DNA of 8,071 bases from Firmicutes bacterium UBA3910 (GTDB lineage: Bacteria > Bacillota > Limnochordia > Darwinibacteriales > Darwinibacteriaceae). How positions within the stretch are numbered: position 1 is the first letter of the stretch; each line of letters begins with the position of its first letter. Positions 1-6,489 of the stretch are shown in pieces. The position numbers were made by a program, and so were the translations under genes. The notes under the pieces are model-generated. The model searched no databases. It worked only from the letters and a program-made list of their open reading frames with translations, and was not told where the DNA came from. The stretch lies in assembly GCA_002391465.1 (NCBI GenBank), contig DGFC01000043.1:3614-11684 (forward strand). The letters run 5' to 3'.

Positions 1-235
1 CCTCGCGGTGGAGGTTGGTTGGAGTATTAATCACAACGCCGTCAATTTCCGGGTCTGAGAGTACCGTGGACAGATCTGCCTGAAACGGGACACCGAGCTC
101 CTGGGCGAACTTCTCGCCCCGGGCTGGTTCATTGTCCCATACTAGGGCGATCTCTGTTTCTGGATGGGCCCTGAGCTGGGCAGCATAATCAGGAGCATGG
201 ACATGCCAGGCGCCTAGCATGGCGATTTTGAGCAT
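1..235 (-). CDS. Gfo/Idh/MocA-type oxidoreductase, N-terminal fragment (runs off left edge)
   Basis: This gene is incomplete: only the first 78 codons are in the window and the rest lies beyond base 1. The start is ATG at 235-233 (minus), preceded at a 6-base spacing by GAGGGG (247-242). The translation begins MLKIAMLGAWHVHAPDYA, a beta strand followed by the glycine/alanine turn of a Rossmann fold. A second strand (ALVWDNEPARGEKFAQELG) carries the acidic residue region that contacts the dinucleotide ribose. It is followed by DPEIDGVVINTPTNLH, the counterpart of the D-VVIATPxxxH segment of Gfo/Idh/MocA dehydrogenases. Members of this family are cytoplasmic NAD(P)-dependent oxidoreductases, often acting on sugars or inositols. 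The substrate cannot be predicted because the C-terminal substrate domain is missing. A terminator separates it from the upstream ymaF-like gene, so it probably has its own promoter in 236-332, although I could not pick a convincing one. The family call is firm; the function is open. Confidence 0.85.
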   Translation of the reverse strand, partial: MLKIAMLGAWHVHAPDYAAQLRAHPETEIALVWDNEPARGEKFAQELGVPFQADLSTVLSDPEIDGVVINTPTNLHRE

Positions 236-332
236 AATAATCCCCTCATTTCCTATTAGATATATGTTAATCCTTCTGCAGCGGGCAGTTTTTTCCTGCG
301 TAAGAAAGGGGGAAGGGGAAACGGGCTGACAC

Positions 333-368
333 AAGAAAAACCCCAAACAGAGGAGGGCTCTGTTTGGG
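333..368 (-). terminator. Rho-independent terminator of the YmaF-family gene
   Basis: A perfect 11-bp inverted repeat (CCCAAACAGAG at 342-352 and CTCTGTTTGGG at 358-368) encloses a 5-base loop. Read on the minus strand, the stem is followed directly by GTTTTTCTTGT. That is a classic stem plus T-tract, beginning about 10 bases after the TAA stop of the minus-strand gene at 379. On the plus strand no T-run follows the stem, so it should act in one direction only. Confidence 0.93.
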
Positions 369-378
369 ATGGGGAGGA

Positions 379-726
379 TTACATTCTCAGGGGATCGTCA
401 ATTAGCGTAGCGAAGACAAATTGGTGTACATGGCCGCGGTTGAGGGTAGTAATGCCGGACATGGCATGGACGTGCCTGCCGTTGCCAACCGGGATCGAGA
501 GCCCGGTAACTCCTGCCACTTCATGCAGGTGCAGGCTGGTAAAATCAGTGTCGGCCTGGAAAACATGAATGTGGTCATCGCCGACAGGAATGACTTCGCT
601 GGTCATGCCCGAAAAGCGGTGGTTGTGAGGAATTTCCTCGAAGATCATGGTGCTGCCCTGCACTTCGTGGACATGGGTCTGGGTGGATACAACATTCTGT
701 TGCGGAGTAAGATTGTTGCCTATCAG
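379..726 (-). CDS. ymaF: YmaF-family histidine-repeat protein, probable CTG start
   Basis: I recognise this as YmaF-like, a small Firmicute protein family of unknown function. With the proposed start it is 115 residues. It holds six HxH motifs (about residues 18-20, 34-36, 52-54, 66-68, 85-87 and 99-101), each followed by an aromatic or aliphatic residue and a G-T turn. Two copies of a (G)xT...IPVG segment precede histidine motifs (around 41-49 and 73-81). There is no signal peptide or membrane segment. Regular HxH pairs suggest metal binding, but that is inference. The frame is open back to a TGA near 776 and contains no ATG, GTG or TTG until a GTG at 663, which falls just after the first HVH motif and would cut it off. 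CTG at 726-724 lies 6 bases after a strong AAGGGAGGG (741-733), so I take CTG as the start. ATT at 732 is too close to that site. The gene is monocistronic, with its own terminator at 333-368. The family call is strong; the start is moderately sure. Confidence 0.82.
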   Translation of the reverse strand: MIGNNLTPQQNVVSTQTHVHEVQGSTMIFEEIPHNHRFSGMTSEVIPVGDDHIHVFQADTDFTSLHLHEVAGVTGLSIPVGNGRHVHAMSGITTLNRGHVHQFVFATLIDDPLRM

Positions 727-732
727 GTTAAT

Positions 733-741
733 CCCTCCCTT
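733..741 (-). promoter_or_regulatory. Strong Shine-Dalgarno site that points to a CTG start
   Basis: On the minus strand AAGGGAGGG is followed by six bases (ATTAAC) and then CTG in the YmaF frame. This near-ideal site and spacing, with no ATG, GTG or TTG nearby in any frame that encodes the conserved protein, is the main evidence for initiation at CTG 726-724. Confidence 0.6.
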
Positions 742-758
742 GCCTATACTTTGCGGGG

Positions 759-773
759 GAGGGACAGTCCCTC
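759..773. repeat. 15-base perfect palindrome between divergent genes
   Basis: GAGGGAC-A-GTCCCTC is a perfect 7-bp inverted repeat around a single central base. It lies between the divergent YmaF and aldolase genes, about 18 bases upstream of the YmaF Shine-Dalgarno site. With a one-base centre it cannot form a normal hairpin loop, so it looks more like a dyad for a dimeric DNA-binding protein, or a piece of a dispersed palindromic element. No regulator gene adjoins it, and I could not define convincing -35/-10 boxes on either side. Confidence 0.4.
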
Positions 774-883
774 ACACAATTTGACGAAAACAGGAATCCT
801 ATCTTGCACAGCGTCGTGAAAAGAGGTCTTCCTGGGCAGGCGGCGAAGACAAAAGGAGATTATATCAAGTGGAGGCCAGTTAG

Positions 884-1909
884 ATGTACAGTTTTACTAA
901 CGATTACAGTGAAGGGGCACACCCCCGAATCCTGAATGCATTGCTTGAGACAAATCTAGAGCAGGCTGCAGGTTACGGCCTGGACCAGTTTACGTTGGAA
1001 GCAGCTGAGCTGATCAAAAGGAAAATAGGGCGGAAGGATGTGGACATCCACCTGATACCGGGAGGAACCCAGACCAACCTTATTGCCATTTCGGCCTTCC
1101 TTAGGCCCCATGAGGCAGTGATTGCACCTCTCACCGGCCACGTTGAAGTGCATGAGACAGGTGCCATTGAGGCGACAGGGCATAAGATCATCACGAAGGA
1201 AGGAATTGAGGGCAAGCTGACGCCGGCCGATGTAAAAGAAGCTGTGGAGTATCATGCAGACGAACATATGGTCAAGCCTAAGCTGGTTTATATCTCAAAT
1301 TCCACAGAAGTGGGCTCGATTTACAGCAAGGCAGAACTTGCAGCTTTGAGCAACGTCTGCCGGGAACATAACCTCCTGCTGTTTATGGACGGGGCCAGGC
1401 TGGGTTCAGCTCTGACCTCAGACAAGAACGACTTGACTCTGGAAGAGATAGCTAACCTGGTTGATGCCTTTTATATTGGCGGAACCAAGAACGGCGCCTT
1501 GATCGGAGAGGCGCTCGTGATCATAACCGAAAGCCTGAAGGAAGACTTCCGCTATCATATCAAGCAAAAGGGCGCTCTGCTGGCTAAGGGGCGCTTATTG
1601 GGAATTCAGTTCCGGGAGCTCTTCCGTGACAATTTGTTCTTCGAGCTGGCAGAACATGCCAACCGAATGGCGGGGAAAATCCAGGACGCCCTGATTGAGC
1701 TCGGCTGCCCGCTTTTGCTCCATTCCCCGTCCAATCAGCTCTTTCCCATAATGCCGAACGAGGTTATCGCGGAGTTGGCAAAGAACTACTCCTTTGAGGT
1801 GCAAAGAAAAGTGGATGAAGACCGTTCGCTGATTCGCCTGGTTACATCCTGGGCAACCAAGGAAAGCGCTGTGGAGGAGTTTATTGCAGAGTTGAGTAGG
1901 CTTATGTAA
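884..1909 (+). CDS. Threonine aldolase-family PLP enzyme (beta-eliminating lyase fold)
   Basis: This 341-residue cytoplasmic enzyme belongs to the beta-eliminating lyase/threonine aldolase group of fold-type I PLP enzymes. Members typically cleave L-threonine or L-allo-threonine to glycine and acetaldehyde. Visible landmarks are NDYSEGAHPRIL at the N-terminus, the PGGTQTN cofactor-phosphate segment (59-65) and the GHVEVHETGAIE segment (85-96), which includes the histidine region that stacks on the cofactor. LLFMDGARLG (165-174) supplies Asp169 for the pyridine nitrogen, and YIGGTKNGAL (197-206) supplies Lys202 as the likely Schiff-base lysine. Length and motif order are normal for the family and no catalytic residue is missing. 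ATG 884 is chosen because GGAGG (871-875) lies 8 bases before it; an upstream in-frame GTG at 869 is closed by TAG. Only 20 bases separate its stop from the response-regulator gene, so co-transcription is likely. Exact substrate and stereospecificity are not readable from sequence. Confidence 0.9.
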   Translation: MYSFTNDYSEGAHPRILNALLETNLEQAAGYGLDQFTLEAAELIKRKIGRKDVDIHLIPGGTQTNLIAISAFLRPHEAVIAPLTGHVEVHETGAIEATGHKIITKEGIEGKLTPADVKEAVEYHADEHMVKPKLVYISNSTEVGSIYSKAELAALSNVCREHNLLLFMDGARLGSALTSDKNDLTLEEIANLVDAFYIGGTKNGALIGEALVIITESLKEDFRYHIKQKGALLAKGRLLGIQFRELFRDNLFFELAEHANRMAGKIQDALIELGCPLLLHSPSNQLFPIMPNEVIAELAKNYSFEVQRKVDEDRSLIRLVTSWATKESAVEEFIAELSRLM

Positions 1910-1929
1910 GAATATTGGGGGTCTATGCT

Positions 1930-2601
1930 ATGTACCGGATTCTCATTGTGGAGGATGACCCGATCATCGCCAAGACGATGGAAAAACATATTGCCAGCTG
2001 GGGTTATGAAGTGGCGTGCGTGACTGATTTCAGCGATGTCTTGTCTGAGTTTGCAGCCTTCGATCCCCAGCTTGTTTTGCTCGACATTTCCCTCCCCTTC
2101 TTCAATGGCTACCATTGGTGCAATGAAATCCGCAAACTCTCTAAAGTCCCGATTATCTTCATCTCATCCGCATCAGATAACATGAACATTGTGATGGCCA
2201 TGAACATGGGCGGAGATGACTTTCTGGCCAAACCCTTCGATCTGTCTGTCCTAACAGCCAAGGTTCAGGCGCTGCTGCGCCGCACCTATGACTTCGCCGG
2301 ACAGACCAATCTCCTGGAACACCGGGGGGCAATTCTCAACACCAGCGATGCGACTTTGACCTTCCAGGGCGACCGGCTTGAACTTACCCGCAATGAGTAT
2401 AAAATCCTCAAGATGCTGATGGAAAACAAGGGGAAAGTGGTTTCCCGGGAATCACTGATGGTGATGCTCTGGGAAACAGACAGCTATGTAGATGACAACA
2501 CGCTTACAGTCAATGTCACTAGATTGCGGCGCAAGCTGGAAGCCCTAGGTTTAACAGATTTTATCGCCACAAAAAAAGGTATGGGGTATGAGGTGAAATG
2601 A
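1930..2601 (+). CDS. bceR: BceR-like OmpR-family response regulator
   Basis: This is a 223-residue cytoplasmic DNA-binding regulator. The receiver domain (about 1-117) has the acidic pocket EDD at 8-10, phospho-acceptor Asp52 (LVLLDISLP), Ser80 in the switch position and Lys101 in LAKPFD. The segment FNGYHWCNEIRKLSKVPIIFISS is characteristic of regulators paired with BceAB-type transporters. The winged-helix output domain (about 128-222) has LTRNEYKILKML, then VNVTRLRRKL for the recognition helix, then GMGYEVK. ATG 1930 is preferred over an in-frame TTG at 1915. It gives the expected MYRILIVEDD N-terminus and has GGGGG (1917-1921) eight bases upstream. Its stop overlaps the kinase start (ATGA). 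It is expected to be phosphorylated by that kinase and to activate the downstream transporter genes. The family call is strong. Which of the Bce, Psd or Yxd paralogue groups it belongs to cannot be settled by eye. Confidence 0.94.
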   Translation: MYRILIVEDDPIIAKTMEKHIASWGYEVACVTDFSDVLSEFAAFDPQLVLLDISLPFFNGYHWCNEIRKLSKVPIIFISSASDNMNIVMAMNMGGDDFLAKPFDLSVLTAKVQALLRRTYDFAGQTNLLEHRGAILNTSDATLTFQGDRLELTRNEYKILKMLMENKGKVVSRESLMVMLWETDSYVDDNTLTVNVTRLRRKLEALGLTDFIATKKGMGYEVK

Positions 2602-3632
2602 GCAGAGTACAGACAGTAAAAGCCTATTTGCAGTTTCGCTGGAATGCTCTGGTCTGTTTCGCCGTCTTTATCTTGGTTTTTGCCGCTGTCTTTTTCCTGT
2701 ACGATCTGCCCTGGGAGCCTCTGTGGTACGGAGCGCTCTTATGCCTTTGGATCGGTTCTATCTTTATCGTACTTGATTTGCTGGCCTTCAGCAGGCGACG
2801 CCGGGTGCTGCAGGCTTTGAAAAAGAGCATTGCCCAGGCCCTTCCGGACCTTCCCCGGCCACAGGGCCTCCTGGAAGGAGACTACCAGGAGCTGCTCAGG
2901 CTGCTGTCGGAAGAAAAGCGCAGGGAGGCTCTTGCAGCTGAGCAGCGGCGGCGGGACCTGGTGGAGTACTACACGTTATGGGCCCACCAGATTAAAACCC
3001 CCATCGCTGCTATGCGCCTGGTGCTGCAGGCCCAGGATGATGAAGACTCAAGGGAGCTCTTGCTGGAGCTGTTTAAGATCGAGCAGTATGTGGAAATGGT
3101 GCTGCAGTACTTACGGGTGGAAAGTCCTGTTACAGACCTAGTCCTCAAGCGCCACAGCCTGGATGCCATCGTGCGGCAGGCGGTGCAGCGCTATGCCAGC
3201 TTGTTTATTCGCCAGCAGATCCGCTTGGATTATCAGGAACTGGACTGCGAAGTGCTGACCGACGAAAAGTGGCTGGTCTTTGTCATTGGTCAGGTTCTGT
3301 CCAATGCGCTTAAGTACACCAAGGCAGGGACCATTTCCATCTACCTTGAAGATCGGAAACGCAAGATCCTGGCCATCGAAGATACCGGAATTGGGATCGC
3401 CCCTGAGGATCTGCCCCGAGTCTTTGAACCGGGGTTCACAGGTTACACCGGGCGCCTGGAGAAAAAGGCCACCGGGATCGGGCTTTATTTATGCAGGAAA
3501 GTTCTCGACAAACTTTCCCACACCATTGCCATTGAATCTGAGGTGGGGAAAGGGACTAAGGTGACAATTGGCCTCGATACAGTGGATGTTTTCGATTCTT
3601 ACCAGAATGTAAGGTTGGGCGGGGAAGTGTAA
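2598..3632 (+). CDS. bceS: BceS-like intramembrane-sensing histidine kinase
   Basis: This 344-residue membrane sensor kinase has two N-terminal transmembrane helices (about 17-35 and 42-62) joined by a loop of only a few residues. It therefore has no extracellular sensor domain. That is the hallmark of intramembrane-sensing kinases that take their signal from a partner BceAB transporter. A charged linker (65-120) leads to the H box YTLWAHQIKTPIAAM with phospho-acceptor His130. The N box (QVLSNALKYT, Asn236), G1 box DTGIGI (262-267), F-box region VFEPGFTGY (275-283) and G2 box TGIGLYL (292-298) follow in order, giving an intact HATPase domain. Translation starts at ATG 2598, overlapping the regulator stop as ATGA, with GAGGTG just upstream; this indicates coupled translation. 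Length is close to that of Bacillus BceS. Stimulus specificity is not encoded here but in the permease. Confidence 0.94.
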   Translation: MSRVQTVKAYLQFRWNALVCFAVFILVFAAVFFLYDLPWEPLWYGALLCLWIGSIFIVLDLLAFSRRRRVLQALKKSIAQALPDLPRPQGLLEGDYQELLRLLSEEKRREALAAEQRRRDLVEYYTLWAHQIKTPIAAMRLVLQAQDDEDSRELLLELFKIEQYVEMVLQYLRVESPVTDLVLKRHSLDAIVRQAVQRYASLFIRQQIRLDYQELDCEVLTDEKWLVFVIGQVLSNALKYTKAGTISIYLEDRKRKILAIEDTGIGIAPEDLPRVFEPGFTGYTGRLEKKATGIGLYLCRKVLDKLSHTIAIESEVGKGTKVTIGLDTVDVFDSYQNVRLGGEV

Positions 3633-3659
3633 GCCAAAAAAATGGCAGCGCATTTCCCC
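3621..3659. repeat. Nested inverted repeats at the kinase-ATPase junction
   Basis: GGGGAAGTG (3621-3629) can pair with CATTTCCCC (3651-3659), nine pairs including one G-T. Inside it GCCA (3633-3636) pairs with TGGC (3643-3646) around an A-run. The kinase stop codon (3630-3632) lies within the structure. It sits just upstream of a likely transporter promoter, so it could be a regulator-binding site, an mRNA stabiliser or an attenuator. It lacks a following T-tract, so it is not a standard terminator. Confidence 0.4.
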
Positions 3660-3663
3660 CCTT

Positions 3664-3672
3664 TGCTATACT
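3664..3672 (+). promoter_or_regulatory. Candidate extended -10 promoter for the transporter genes
   Basis: TGCTATACT is a TGn-extended -10 element (TATACT differs from TATAAT at one base). The predicted start would be near 3679, about nine bases before the AAGGAGG ribosome binding site. No good -35 box stands 16-18 bases upstream, which fits a promoter that needs an activator such as the phosphorylated BceR-like regulator. The placement matches known modules, in which the transporter genes have their own inducible promoter. Assignment is by eye. Confidence 0.42.
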
Positions 3673-3701
3673 GGGCCTGAGATTTGGAAGGAGGTAAGCT
3701 T

Positions 3702-4469
3702 ATGCTTCTGTTAGAGGTGAAGAATGTCAAGAAAGTATACACCACCCGTTTTGGAGGAAGCCAGGTCCAGGCTTTGACTAACGTCTCCTTCGGGGTGGAA
3801 AAGGGCGAGTATGTGGCCATTATGGGGGAATCGGGTTCAGGGAAAACAACCCTCCTGAACATCCTGGCCACCTTAGACAGGCCTACAGCGGGGGAAGTGC
3901 TGCTCAACGGTACCAGCATCCTGGGTCTTCCCCACAGGGAGATTGCAGCTTTTCGCCGGGACAATCTTGGCTTTGTCTTTCAGGATTTCAACCTGCTGGA
4001 CACATTTTCCATTCAGGATAATATCCTGCTTCCCTTGGTTTTGGCGAACACTCCCTACTATGAGATGGAGAACCGTCTCAGGCCCCTCGCCAGGCAGCTG
4101 GGGATTGAGCCCATCTTAGCCAAGTATCCCTATGAAGTATCCGGCGGTGAAAAGCAGAGGACCGCCATCGCCAGGGCGCTGATCACCAGACCCCAGCTGG
4201 TTCTGGCCGACGAGCCCACCGGCGCGTTGGATTCCCGGGCCACCGACAGCCTGCTGCGCCTGTTTCGGGAGATCAATGATCAGGGGCAGACCATTCTCAT
4301 GGTCACCCACAGCACCAAGGCTGCCTGTTTTGCCAAACGCGTACTGTTTATTAAGGACGGGGAGATCTTCCACCAACTCTACAAAGGATCTTTGTCGGAA
4401 GAAGAGATGTACCAGAAAATCTCCGACACCCTGACAATGATTGCAACAGGTGGTGTGCGCCGTGGGTAA
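3702..4469 (+). CDS. bceA: BceA-like ABC transporter ATPase
   Basis: This 255-residue nucleotide-binding subunit belongs to the MacB/BceA class and works on the cytoplasmic face of the permease. Walker A is GESGSGKTT (42-50) and the Q loop is FVFQDFNLLD with Gln94. The ABC signature VSGGEKQR starts at 147. Walker B LVLADE ends in catalytic Glu171, the D loop is ALDS, and the switch histidine is His203 (VTHS). All are intact. ATG 3702 is chosen over an in-frame TTG at 3684 because AAGGAGG (3688-3694) lies 7 bases before it and would fall inside the longer reading frame. It probably has its own promoter just upstream (3664-3672) besides read-through from the kinase gene. The 3' end overlaps the permease gene by about 8 bases if the latter starts at GTG 4462. 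With the permease it powers removal of peptide antibiotics from lipid II-cycle targets, and it is needed for signalling in characterised homologues. Confidence 0.95.
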   Translation: MLLLEVKNVKKVYTTRFGGSQVQALTNVSFGVEKGEYVAIMGESGSGKTTLLNILATLDRPTAGEVLLNGTSILGLPHREIAAFRRDNLGFVFQDFNLLDTFSIQDNILLPLVLANTPYYEMENRLRPLARQLGIEPILAKYPYEVSGGEKQRTAIARALITRPQLVLADEPTGALDSRATDSLLRLFREINDQGQTILMVTHSTKAACFAKRVLFIKDGEIFHQLYKGSLSEEEMYQKISDTLTMIATGGVRRG

Positions 4470-6489
4470 GGTTTTTTATGGCAGACTCGCCTATGAAAAC
4501 ATCAAGAAGAACTCCCGGGTCTATGTCCCCTACATCTTAACCAGCATCGCTGCTGTGACGATGTACTATCTGATGCATTCCCTGGCAGTGAATCAGGGAT
4601 TGGAGGAAATGGCCGGCGGAGCCCAGGTCCGGACCATGCTGTCCTTTGGCTTTATAGTGGTGGGAATTTTTTCTGTAATCTTTCTGCTGTATACCAACAG
4701 TTTCCTGATCAAGGGCAGAAAGAAAGAATTTGGCCTCTTTCAGGTGCTGGGCATGGAGAAAAAGCATATCGCCCGCATCATGATGTATGAAACCATTTAT
4801 ATCGCCCTGCTTAGCGTCGTTTCAGGCCTGACAGGGGGAGTGATCCTGTCCAGGGCCATGTTTTTGCTGCTGCCCAAGCTCTTGCGCTTTGAAGTGAGGC
4901 TGGGTTTTGAAATTTCTGCTGCTTCCATCGGTTCGGCGCTGCTGCTCTTTGCAGGCATCTACCTTGTGACCCTGCTTTGGAATCTGTGGCAGGTCCACCT
5001 GGCCAGGCCAGTTGAGCTCTTGAAGAGCGGGCAGGTGGGGGAAAGGGAACCTAAGGCGAAGTGGCTCCTCACCTCGCTGGGTCTGGCCTCCGTGGGGTCC
5101 GGCTACTACATTGCCTGGACAACCGAATCGCCCATCGCGGCCCTGGCCTTATTCTTTATGGCGGTTCTGCTGGTGATGATTGGGACTTACGCCCTGTTTA
5201 CCTCAGGCAGCATCACTTTCCTGAAACTGCTGCGCAAGAGCAAAAGGTACTACTACAAGCCCAATCACTTTACAGCGCTTTCCGGCATGATCTACCGTAT
5301 GAAGAAAAACGCGGTGGGGCTGGCCAATATCTGCATCCTTTCCACGATGGTCCTGGTTACCCTCTCCACGACGGTATCGCTTTATATCGGCATTGAAGAT
5401 GTTCTCAGGACCCGCTACCCCAGGGAGATCATGATTTCTTCCTACGAGGTTACAGATGAGTTTGTTGATCAGTTAAACCGCAGTGTGTCTGAGGTGCTGG
5501 CCAAGCACGGGGCTGCGCCCCAAAACAGGCTGGAGTATCGCAGTCTGGTGTTTCTAGGCCGGGAGAAGGATGGGGAGTTTACTGCGGAAGTGTCAACCGT
5601 CAGCTTTCTCGACGACAACGCTCAGCTCCTTGCGTTTATCCCAGGCGAAGACTACAGCAGGATGATTGGGGAAGGTATCGACCTTAGGGAGGACGAGGTT
5701 CTAGTCTATTCGGAGGGCGCCAGTTACGGGTCTGAAACGCTAAAGCTTTTTGACCGCACATTTAGGGTGAAGGGCAGGCTCAGTGAATTCGAAGCCGCTT
5801 CGAACGAGGTAACCCTTGCCCAAAGCCACTATGTGATCGTATCAGACCTGTCGGTTCTGGCAGAGCTCTACGAGGCCCAGACCGCATCTTCTGGCAGGCG
5901 GTCGGAGATCAGCCACTTCCTCGGCTTTGATCTGCCTGAGGATGCAGACACCGCCGCAGTTTACCGGGATATTCGTTCCAACCTCCCCGGCGGCGCCTCC
6001 TTCAGCCATGTGGAGTCCGTTGATGCAGTCAAGGATGAGTTTTACACTCTCTACGGGAGCCTGTTCTTCCTAGGGCTGTTCCTGGGTACACTGTTCATCA
6101 TGGGAACTGTGCTGATCATCTACTACAAACAGGTGACAGAAGGCCATGAAGACAAAGAACGCTTCGAGATCATGCAGAAAGTGGGCATGGGCCTGGAAGA
6201 AGTGAAAAAATCGATTCGCAGCCAAGTGCTGACTGTGTTCTTCCTGCCCCTGATTACTGCCGTGATCCATGTCGCTGCAGCCTTCAGGTTCATTACCAAG
6301 CTTTTGGCCGTCTTCAACCTGACCAACATCGCCCTGTTCTCCTGGTGCACATTAGGTACGGCGCTGGTTTTTGCCCTCTTCTATGCCTTTGTGTATGCCA
6401 TAACTGCCAGGGTGTACTACAGAATTGTCACTGAGGGGCAGTCCGTCACACAATTTGGCCGCCCACATAGGTTGCCGTCACTTTCATAG
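4462..6489 (+). CDS. bceB: BceB-like ABC transporter permease
   Basis: This integral membrane protein of about 675 residues has the BceB layout of ten predicted membrane helices: roughly 21-40, 61-83, 108-136, 156-176, 201-219, 226-253, 285-310, 532-555, 588-607 and 624-650. A large extracytoplasmic domain of about 220 residues (312-530) lies between helices 7 and 8. That domain is the ligand-sensing part and distinguishes BceB from ordinary MacB permeases. FtsX-type segments occur at both ends, for example KGRKKEFGLFQVLGM and DKERFEIMQKVGM, the cytoplasmic coupling regions. I favour GTG 4462 (MGKVFYGRLAYENIKKN), with AGGTGG (4448-4453) eight bases upstream and overlapping the ATPase stop. 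TTG 4441 or GTG 4450/4453 are alternatives. The last 15 or so residues are encoded over the end of the convergent amidohydrolase gene and are probably not conserved. It is expected to bind or release a lipid II-cycle-targeting peptide antibiotic; which one is unknown. Confidence 0.93.
   Translation: MGKVFYGRLAYENIKKNSRVYVPYILTSIAAVTMYYLMHSLAVNQGLEEMAGGAQVRTMLSFGFIVVGIFSVIFLLYTNSFLIKGRKKEFGLFQVLGMEKKHIARIMMYETIYIALLSVVSGLTGGVILSRAMFLLLPKLLRFEVRLGFEISAASIGSALLLFAGIYLVTLLWNLWQVHLARPVELLKSGQVGEREPKAKWLLTSLGLASVGSGYYIAWTTESPIAALALFFMAVLLVMIGTYALFTSGSITFLKLLRKSKRYYYKPNHFTALSGMIYRMKKNAVGLANICILSTMVLVTLSTTVSLYIGIEDVLRTRYPREIMISSYEVTDEFVDQLNRSVSEVLAKHGAAPQNRLEYRSLVFLGREKDGEFTAEVSTVSFLDDNAQLLAFIPGEDYSRMIGEGIDLREDEVLVYSEGASYGSETLKLFDRTFRVKGRLSEFEAASNEVTLAQSHYVIVSDLSVLAELYEAQTASSGRRSEISHFLGFDLPEDADTAAVYRDIRSNLPGGASFSHVESVDAVKDEFYTLYGSLFFLGLFLGTLFIMGTVLIIYYKQVTEGHEDKERFEIMQKVGMGLEEVKKSIRSQVLTVFFLPLITAVIHVAAAFRFITKLLAVFNLTNIALFSWCTLGTALVFALFYAFVYAITARVYYRIVTEGQSVTQFGRPHRLPSLS

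Noticed and set aside
276..294. CTGC...GCAG followed by six T residues, terminator-like on the plus strand
   Set aside because: The stem is only 4 bp and no plus-strand gene ends upstream of it.
743..748. TATAGG as a minus-strand -10 box for the YmaF gene
   Set aside because: The transcript would begin inside the ribosome binding site, and no -35 box is present at normal spacing.
781..809. TTGACG as a -35 box for the aldolase gene
   Set aside because: No acceptable -10 hexamer occurs 15-19 bases downstream, so a promoter call is not supported.
421..819. Plus-strand open frame of 132 codons
   Set aside because: It runs opposite the YmaF-family gene, which has clear repeats, a terminator and a ribosome binding site. 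The plus-strand translation shows no family pattern and has no good ribosome binding site.
1915..1929. TTG 1915 as start of the response regulator
   Set aside because: It adds five residues before the canonical receiver N-terminus and would place the GGGGG ribosome-binding tract inside the coding region.
5061..5396. Alternative plus-strand frame of 111 codons inside the permease gene
   Set aside because: It overlaps permease helices 5-7 in another frame, is low in recognisable structure and has no initiation signal.
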